A stretch of 64,000 nt of DNA from Microcella frigidaquae (GTDB lineage: Bacteria > Actinomycetota > Actinomycetes > Actinomycetales > Microbacteriaceae): positions 310,001-374,000 of the forward strand of contig NZ_JACHBS010000001.1 in the NCBI RefSeq assembly GCF_014200395.1, written 5' to 3'. Of the stretch, positions 59,418 to 64,000 are shown one piece after another. Position 1 is the stretch's first letter, and every line of letters starts with the position of its first letter. Made by a program: the position numbers and the translations under genes. The notes under the pieces were generated by a model. That model was given only the letters and a program-made list of their open reading frames with translations, was not told the DNA's origin and did no database searches.

Positions 59418-59521
59418 GGTGATGTCGGTCCTGCTCGCGGGGCCCTGATCCCCATCCGTGCGACCTGGCACCGGGGAAGGTGCGCCAGGGCGGGTCACGG
59501 CTGGGAGTCAGGCCCCCGCGG

Positions 59522-59953
59522 TCAGAAGAGTCCGGGAATCACCTCCTCCTCCGTGGCGGCGAAGGCCTCCTCGCGCTCGGCGTAGTAGGTGTTCCAGGCC
59601 TCGGTGGCCCAGATCTCGGCACGGTCGCCCGCACCGATGACCGTGAGCTCGCGGTCGAGGCCGGCGTAGTCGCGCAGCACCTGCGGGATGGTCACGCGGT
59701 GCTGCGAGTCGGGCTCCTGCTCGCTCGCGCCGGAGAGGAAAAAGCGCTGGAACTCGCGACCCTGCTTGCTCGTCAGCGGTGCGGAGCGCAGCTTCTCGAG
59801 CTGCTGCAGGAAGGTCGCGGCACTGAAGACGTAGATGCAGTGCTCCTGGCCGCGAGTGAGGACGACACCGCCAGCGAGCTCGGCCCGGAACTTGGCCGGG
59901 AGGATGATCCGCCCCTTGTCGTCGAGCTTGGGGGTGTACGTGCCGAGAAGCAT
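59522..59953 (-). CDS. mraZ: Transcription regulator MraZ
   Basis: A 143-residue regulator with two AbrB-like swapped-hairpin halves ([24 protein letters not shown] and the second, [22 protein letters not shown]). It binds direct repeats in its own promoter and represses the dcw operon. Three GTGGAG boxes with 10 bp spacing lie 46-71 bp upstream of the start. First gene of the dcw cluster. Confidence 0.94.
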   Translation of the reverse strand: MLLGTYTPKLDDKGRIILPAKFRAELAGGVVLTRGQEHCIYVFSAATFLQQLEKLRSAPLTSKQGREFQRFFLSGASEQEPDSQHRVTIPQVLRDYAGLDRELTVIGAGDRAEIWATEAWNTYYAEREEAFAATEEEVIPGLF

Positions 59954-59998
59954 CGTCCTGGCCCCCCTCTCATCTCCGGCCCGAGATCAGGTGATGCC

Positions 59999-60024
59999 CT
60001 CCACTTTACTCCACTATCCTCCAC
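59999..60024 (-). promoter_or_regulatory. MraZ-type operator: three GTGGAG boxes with 10 bp period
   Basis: On the minus strand, GTGGAGGATA, GTGGAGTAAA and GTGGAGGGCA lie head to tail at exactly 10 bp, as plus-strand CTCCAC at 59999-60004, 60009-60014 and 60019-60024. Tandem GTGGN repeats spaced by one helical turn are the known MraZ operator form. A TAAAGT (-10-like) lies between boxes two and three, so binding would block initiation. Confidence 0.7.
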
Positions 60025-60221
60025 AAATGGAAGCACTTCGAGGAGTTTATGCCTGGACTTCACTGTTGTCACGCCGGATGCTCCCCACAGAGCCGCGGAA
60101 ATACAGGGGAGATCGAGGTGGAGGGAAAGGGAGCGCGACGGGAGGCCCGGTGGAGGGAAAGGCCTACTCCGCAGCGAAACGCCCCGTGAACCGCCCGCTC
60201 GGGGCACCGGGATGAGGGCAC

Positions 60222-60253
60222 AGAAAAAGGGGCCGGCCCGAAGGCCGACCCCT
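60222..60253 (-). terminator. Intrinsic terminator of the DUF3040 gene
   Basis: Stem AGGGG-x-CGGCC / GGCCG-x-CCCCT (60228-60253) with a 4 nt loop, then TTTTT on the minus strand (60223-60228 region). It is the clearest Rho-independent terminator in the window and insulates the mraZ promoter from the upstream gene. Confidence 0.8.
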
Positions 60254-60256
60254 GAC

Positions 60257-60272
60257 GTGGAGGAACGTGGAG
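60257..60272 (+). promoter_or_regulatory. Second pair of GTGGAG boxes, 10 bp apart
   Basis: GTGGAG at 60257-60262 and 60267-60272, same spacing as at mraZ but in the opposite orientation, immediately after the DUF3040 coding region. Its role is unclear. Confidence 0.4.
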
Positions 60273-60274
60273 GG

Positions 60275-60649
60275 CTACTCGCCGCGCTCGTCCTGGCGAC
60301 GCTCCCAGCGCTCGTTCATGGTCTGCATCCACGACGATCGCGGAGCACGGGCGGAACCCGAACGGCCGGCGGCGGCCGGCTCGGCCGCACCGCGACCGGG
60401 CGAGAGCACCATGAGCACGCCGCCGAGCATGAGGCCGAAGCCCACGACGCCGACGATCGGCTGCCGCACGATGACGCCCGCGACCAGCGCGGCAACACCG
60501 GCCACGGCGAGCAGCGCGCCGATCACGATGAGCCGGTAGTTCGGCTTGCCTCGGCGGCCGGCGACGGTGGCGACGAAATCGGCGTCGTTCTGGTAGAGAT
60601 TGCGCTCCATCTCCTCCAGGAGGCGCTGCTCGTGCTCAGACAGCGGCAT
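60275..60649 (-). CDS. DUF3040 family membrane protein
   Basis: A 124-residue protein: MPLSEHEQRLLEEMERNLYQNDADF at the N-terminus, two hydrophobic helices (about 40-58 and 64-84) and a charged tail (ERWERRQDERGE). It is found next to mraZ in most actinobacteria. Function unknown, possibly linked to division. AAGGGG lies just before the ATG; a minus-strand TAGAAT at 60694-60699 is its likely -10. Confidence 0.88.
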   Translation of the reverse strand: MPLSEHEQRLLEEMERNLYQNDADFVATVAGRRGKPNYRLIVIGALLAVAGVAALVAGVIVRQPIVGVVGFGLMLGGVLMVLSPGRGAAEPAAAGRSGSARAPRSSWMQTMNERWERRQDERGE

Positions 60650-60693
60650 GATGACCCCTTCGACGACTAGGAGGGGAAGCCCCCTCCCCCCAC

Positions 60694-60703
60694 ATTCTAG
60701 GCT
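60694..60703. promoter_or_regulatory. Overlapping divergent -10 boxes
   Basis: ATTCTAGGCT gives TAGAAT on the minus strand (toward DUF3040) and TAGGCT on the plus strand (60698-60703), sharing the CTA/TAG centre. Confidence 0.45.
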
Positions 60704-60715
60704 CGCCGCGCTGGA

Positions 60716-60721
60716 TAGGCT
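60716..60721 (+). promoter_or_regulatory. TAGGCT -10 box for the polyprenyl synthase gene
   Basis: TAGGCT lies 6 nt before the GTG at 60728, predicting a leaderless mRNA. Confidence 0.5.
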
Positions 60722-60727
60722 AGGCGA

Positions 60728-61849
60728 GTGCCTGAGAGAACCCGGTTAGTCGACCTAGTCAACGCCCGGCTGGAGCGCTTCCTCGAGGAGCGTGCGACCC
60801 AGCTGGAGCAGATCGCCCCCGAGCTCTCGGTGTTCATGGATGCGAGCCGCGACCTGCTCGGCGGCGGCAAGCGATTCCGCGCCCTCTTCTGCTACTGGGG
60901 CTGGCACGCGGTCGCCGGCACCGTCCGACCGGACGACCTCCTCGCCGAGCTCGACACCCACAGCGATCTGCCGAGCGTCATCGAGGCCGCCGCGGCGCTC
61001 GAGCTGTTCCACGCCGCCGCCCTCGTGCACGACGACATCATGGACAACTCCGACACGCGCCGCGGCATGCCGGCGGCGCACCGCCGGTTCGAGGCCGACC
61101 ACGCCAGCCATGAGTGGACCGGCAGCCCCCGCACCTACGGCACGGCGACGGCGCTGCTCCTCGGCGACCTCCTGCTGGGCTGGAGCGACGAGCTGCTCGA
61201 CGTCGGACTCGCGCGCCTCGGCGATCCGCGCAGCGCGCGCGCGGCCCGTGCCGAGTTCCAGACGATGCGCACCGAGGTGACGGTCGGCCAGTACCTCGAC
61301 ATTCTCGAGGAGGTGGCCTGGCGCGACTCCCCCGAGGCCGAGCTGCTGCCCCGCGCGCACCGCGTCGTGACCTTCAAGTCGGCCAAGTACTCGATCGAGG
61401 CTCCGCTCGCCCTCGGCGGTGTGATGGCCGGCGGAACGCTCGAGCAGGTGGCCGCGCTCCGCGCCTTCGGCCTGCCCCTCGGCGTCGCCTTCCAGCTGCG
61501 CGACGACCTGCTCGGCATCTTCGGCGATCCCTCGGTCACCGGCAAGCCTGCCGGTGACGACCTGCGTGAGGGCAAGCGCACGGTGATCATCGCGCTGGCC
61601 CGCGCCGCACTGCCCGCCGGCGCCGTGGCCCTCATCGATGAGCTGCTGGGCGAACCCGACCTCACCGATCACCAGATCGCGACGCTGCAGGCGACGATCC
61701 GCGACAGCGGCGCCGTGGAGACGACCGAGCGGATCATCGAGCGCTCCGTGCAGGAGGCGCTCCACGCGCTCGAGGATGCTCCCGTGAGCCGCGCCGCGCG
61801 CGCCGAGCTGATCGGGCTCAGCGATCTGGTGACGCGCCGCGCGACCTAG
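60728..61849 (+). CDS. Polyprenyl diphosphate synthase (IdsA2/GGPPS-like)
   Basis: A 373-residue trans-isoprenyl diphosphate synthase. The first Asp-rich motif region is DDIMDNSDTRRG and the second is QLRDDLLGIFGD, each with the needed aspartates; GGGKRFRAL is the IPP-binding segment. It makes geranylgeranyl or a longer diphosphate; chain length is not predictable with confidence. Its position next to a Rv2175c homologue matches idsA2 in M. tuberculosis. GTG start after a TAGGCT box. Overlaps the 3' end of the next gene by 4 nt. Confidence 0.9.
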   Translation: MPERTRLVDLVNARLERFLEERATQLEQIAPELSVFMDASRDLLGGGKRFRALFCYWGWHAVAGTVRPDDLLAELDTHSDLPSVIEAAAALELFHAAALVHDDIMDNSDTRRGMPAAHRRFEADHASHEWTGSPRTYGTATALLLGDLLLGWSDELLDVGLARLGDPRSARAARAEFQTMRTEVTVGQYLDILEEVAWRDSPEAELLPRAHRVVTFKSAKYSIEAPLALGGVMAGGTLEQVAALRAFGLPLGVAFQLRDDLLGIFGDPSVTGKPAGDDLREGKRTVIIALARAALPAGAVALIDELLGEPDLTDHQIATLQATIRDSGAVETTERIIERSVQEALHALEDAPVSRAARAELIGLSDLVTRRAT

Positions 61850-62184
61850 AAGGCGAGCGCCTGGGCGACGCGTCGGACCTCGGCCTTGCGGCCCGATCGC
61901 AGCGCCGCGATCGGCGACGCGCCGAGCATCTCGTTCGGCGTCAGCATCCAGTCCATCGCCTCGTCGTCGCTGAAACCGTCGTCGGCCAGGAGCGTCAGGG
62001 TGCCGCGCAGATCCTTGACAGGCGCGCCGTCGAGCAGGAACTCCTCCGGCACGACGAGCACCCGGTCACGGCGCACGGCCAGGAGCTGCCGCTCCTCGAG
62101 CAGTCGATGCACCCGTCCGGGGCTGAGGTTCAGGATCTCGACGAGATCGGGGACGGTCAACCAGCGAGCGGATTCGGAAGCCAC
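61846..62184 (-). CDS. Rv2175c family DNA-binding protein
   Basis: A 112-residue protein with a winged helix-turn-helix (LTVPDLVEILNLSPGRVHRLLEERQLLAVRRD, about residues 9-40) and the C-terminal domain of the Rv2175c family. In M. tuberculosis Rv2175c is phosphorylated by the adjacent kinase PknL, which changes its DNA binding. Here a LysM protein lies between it and the kinase. GTG start (62184). It is convergent with the polyprenyl synthase and divergent from the LysM gene. Confidence 0.88.
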   Translation of the reverse strand: MASESARWLTVPDLVEILNLSPGRVHRLLEERQLLAVRRDRVLVVPEEFLLDGAPVKDLRGTLTLLADDGFSDDEAMDWMLTPNEMLGASPIAALRSGRKAEVRRVAQALAF

Positions 62185-62353
62185 GTCACCAGAGTGCCAT
62201 GCTCTGCCCCCCGTCGCCCGACGAGTCGAATGTTACGAACATGTGAACGGAAACCACATCTTCCACTTCTCTTCACTTGCGTAGTACTGTGAAACAGTGG
62301 CCGGGGGGCCATCGCGCCGCAGTGCGCCCACGGGGGCAGGGGAGGTTTCGCGC

Positions 62354-63793
62354 ATGAGCGATCCGAGGCATGCCGGGAGCACCGCGCCGTCCTGCGAGCC
62401 GGGCACCGAGCCGGGCATCGAGCAGCACATCGACCCGCGCGCCCGAGCCGTGCTCGCCGGCCTCTCGCCGCGCACCGCCCCGAGCGCGCCGCCGAACCCG
62501 GAGCGCGCTTCCCGACCCGCCCTGCCGGCGCGCTCGCCGCGGCTGCGGACCGCCGCCTTCTCCACCATGCCCATCGTGCTCACCGGGGCCATCGCGCTCG
62601 GTGTCGGGGTCGCCACCCCCGCCGACGCGGCATCACCGCGCAAGCCGCACTCCCCCCGCCCGCAGCATGCGCCCGAGCCTGTGAACATGCGCTCGGTGGT
62701 CAGCGGGCTCGGCGCGGCCATCATCCCTGGAGCCCTCGCGACCCGCACGGCCGCGGCCACGACTGCCCCCGCCGTCTACACGGTCGCCCCCGGCGACACG
62801 GTCAGCTCCATCGCGCAGTCCTTCGGGCTGCCGACGGCCGCCGTGCTCGCGCTCAACGGCCTCTCCTGGTCGGCACCGATCTTCCCCGGCCAGGTCCTCC
62901 GTCTGACGTCGGCCCCGGTGAAGGCGACCGGATTGCCGACGCCGACGACCGTGGGCGGGGTGTACACGATCGTGAAGGGCGACACCCTCTCGTCACTCGC
63001 CGCCCGGTTCGGGGTGACGACCCAGGCGATCCTCGACGCCAACGGCTTGACCTGGACGAGCATCGTCTACCCCGGCCAGTCGATCGTGGTGCCGGGGCGC
63101 GTGCCGGCACCGGCCCCCGCGCCCGCTCCGATCGTCGGCGCCGCTGCCGACGTGCCCGTCGAGACCTCATCCGCGCGCGTCGCCGCCTCAGCCCCGATCG
63201 CGGAGCAGGCCGCCGCGGGCGACGCGGGCGGCACCGAACTCGCCGCGGCGGTCGCCGACATGACCGTGGCCAAGCGCCCCGTGCTGCCCGCCGCGCCCCC
63301 TCCGGTGGCCGCTCCCCCCGTGGTGAACCGCCCGACCGTGCCGTCGACGCCGGGAACGCCGAGCACCCCGCGCCCCCCGAGCGGCGGCACCGTCACGCCG
63401 CTCACGGCCGAGATGCGCACGCACGCAGCGACGATCGTGCGGGTCGGCCGCGAGCTGGGCGTTCCCACCTACGGCATCGTGATCGCGCTCGCGACCGCCA
63501 TGCAGGAGTCGTCGCTGCGCAACCTCTCGTGGGGCGACCGCGACTCGGTGGGCCTCTTCCAGCAGCGCCCGAGCTCCGGCTGGGGAACCGCCGCGGACCT
63601 GCAGATCCCGAGCCACGCGGCCCGGCTGTTCTACGTCGGTCGTTCCGGCTACACCCGCGGCCTGCTCGACATCCCCGGCTGGCAGAGCATGACGCTCACG
63701 CGTGCGGCGCAGGCCGTGCAGATCTCGGCCTACCCCGACGCGTACGCCAAGTGGGAGACGAGCGCCTGGGCCTGGTACGACGAGCTCACCTGA
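62354..63793 (+). CDS. LysM protein with a C-terminal lysozyme-like domain
   Basis: A 479-residue secreted or membrane-anchored wall protein: a Pro-rich cytoplasmic N-terminus, one hydrophobic segment (about 72-90), two LysM domains (about 141-185 and 203-247) that bind peptidoglycan, a Pro/Ala-rich linker, and a C-terminal domain (about 355-479; IALATAMQESSLRNLSWGDRDSVGLFQQRPSSGWG) of the transglycosylase-like type. The Glu of MQES may be catalytic. ATG 62354 is chosen for its GGGGAGG site; an in-frame GTG 19 codons upstream is less likely. The 169 bp upstream are AT-rich for this genome with TACTGT as possible -10. Confidence 0.85.
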   Translation: MSDPRHAGSTAPSCEPGTEPGIEQHIDPRARAVLAGLSPRTAPSAPPNPERASRPALPARSPRLRTAAFSTMPIVLTGAIALGVGVATPADAASPRKPHSPRPQHAPEPVNMRSVVSGLGAAIIPGALATRTAAATTAPAVYTVAPGDTVSSIAQSFGLPTAAVLALNGLSWSAPIFPGQVLRLTSAPVKATGLPTPTTVGGVYTIVKGDTLSSLAARFGVTTQAILDANGLTWTSIVYPGQSIVVPGRVPAPAPAPAPIVGAAADVPVETSSARVAASAPIAEQAAAGDAGGTELAAAVADMTVAKRPVLPAAPPPVAAPPVVNRPTVPSTPGTPSTPRPPSGGTVTPLTAEMRTHAATIVRVGRELGVPTYGIVIALATAMQESSLRNLSWGDRDSVGLFQQRPSSGWGTAADLQIPSHAARLFYVGRSGYTRGLLDIPGWQSMTLTRAAQAVQISAYPDAYAKWETSAWAWYDELT

Positions 63794-63843
63794 GTCGCAG
63801 TCGGCACCGCGCGTGGCTCCAGGGTCGACGCCGCCCCGCGACC

Positions 63844-63849
63844 TAGACT
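63844..63849 (+). promoter_or_regulatory. TAGACT -10 box for the kinase gene
   Basis: TAGACT 6 nt before the GTG at 63856, predicting a leaderless mRNA. Confidence 0.5.
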
Positions 63850-63855
63850 GAGCGG

Positions 63856-64000
63856 GTGAGCAGCGCGACGACCGATCCCCTCATCGGCCGTCTCATCGAC
63901 GGTCGGTACCAGGTCCGCTCGCGCATCGCCCGCGGGGGGATGGCGACCGTCTACCTCGCCACCGATCAGAGGCTCGACCGCCTGGTCGCCGTGAAGATCA
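63856..64000 (+). CDS. pknL: Serine/threonine protein kinase, PknL-like (partial, 5' end)
   Basis: The first 48 residues of a eukaryotic-type kinase, cut by the window edge: IDGRYQVRSRIARGGMATVYLATDQRLDRLVAVKI, with the glycine-rich loop GGMATVYL and the ATP-binding lysine of AVKI. The order polyprenyl synthase, Rv2175c homologue, kinase is that of pknL in M. tuberculosis, so I use that name. Its later extracellular part is not visible. Confidence 0.75.
   Translation, partial: MSSATTDPLIGRLIDGRYQVRSRIARGGMATVYLATDQRLDRLVAVKI

Larger units (their letters stand above)
59954..60274. other. mraZ upstream region (321 bp, no gene)
   Basis: No gene. From low to high coordinates it contains the mraZ leader, three CTCCAC boxes (59999-60024), an AT-rich patch (about 60003-60060) with plausible promoter elements, two plus-strand GGTGGAGGGAAAGG copies (60117-60130 and 60149-60162), the terminator of the DUF3040 gene (60222-60253) and a pair of plus-strand GTGGAG boxes (60257-60272). 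Confidence 0.6.

Overview
The window is about 64 kb of very GC-rich chromosomal DNA from an actinobacterium, most likely a member of the Microbacteriaceae. This rests on RbpA, PafBC and a PAC2 protein, an actinobacterial cytochrome bcc-aa3 supercomplex (ctaE-qcrCAB and ctaCDF), a Wag31-type DivIVA with SepF and YggT, a Rv2175c/PknL neighbourhood, frequent GTG starts, and TANNNT boxes placed directly in front of start codons as expected for leaderless mRNAs. I see no rRNA, tRNA, CRISPR, phage or transposase gene. Genes are packed tightly, many with 1-8 bp overlaps. The genus is not identifiable from what I can see.

Layout. 1-1.75 kb: end of an unknown gene, uppP, and a small membrane-protein gene between two copies of a ~94 bp palindromic element. 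1.7-14.7 kb: PAC2 protein, HAD phosphatase, TrmI, FKBP lipoprotein, PafB, PafC, TatA, TatC, a HelY-like helicase, Lnt, a polyprenol-phosphate mannosyltransferase, an AlaX-like editing protein and RbpA. 14.9-18.7 kb: GDPD, SPFH, NfeD, an SDR, a Nudix hydrolase and a small PLDc_N protein. 18.8-20.5 kb: accessory genes (DUF2087, a frameshifted YCII gene, DUF2200, YchJ). 20.5-22.3 kb: a PLP gamma-family enzyme with a divergent Lrp regulator. 22.3-34.5 kb: trpD, the respiratory supercomplex genes in two opposing operons, ErpA, an M20 peptidase and a DUF3043 protein.

34.5-60 kb is one long minus-strand block. Its core is the division and cell wall (dcw) cluster, transcribed mraZ, rsmH, ftsL, ftsI, murE, murF-like, mraY, murD, ftsW, murG, murC, ftsQ, ftsZ, yggS, sepF, yggT, divIVA, rluD. 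These are followed by dnaE, then (after a plus-strand flavin reductase) hisD, nrdR and pyrD. 60-64 kb: DUF3040 protein, polyprenyl diphosphate synthase, Rv2175c homologue, LysM wall protein and the start of a PknL-like kinase.

The most unusual point is in the dcw cluster. The murF slot holds only a 219-residue remnant that lacks the substrate and ATP domains and has lost motifs even in its C-terminal domain, yet it keeps 4-nt overlaps with both neighbours. The adjacent MurE has changed all the usual third-residue recognition positions I can align except one arginine. Other points to check are the paired palindromes at 1-1.6 kb, 10-bp-phased MraZ-type boxes, -10 boxes built from upstream stop codons, overlapping divergent -10 boxes, an SDR without its catalytic tyrosine, and GC-rich tandem arrays between convergent genes.
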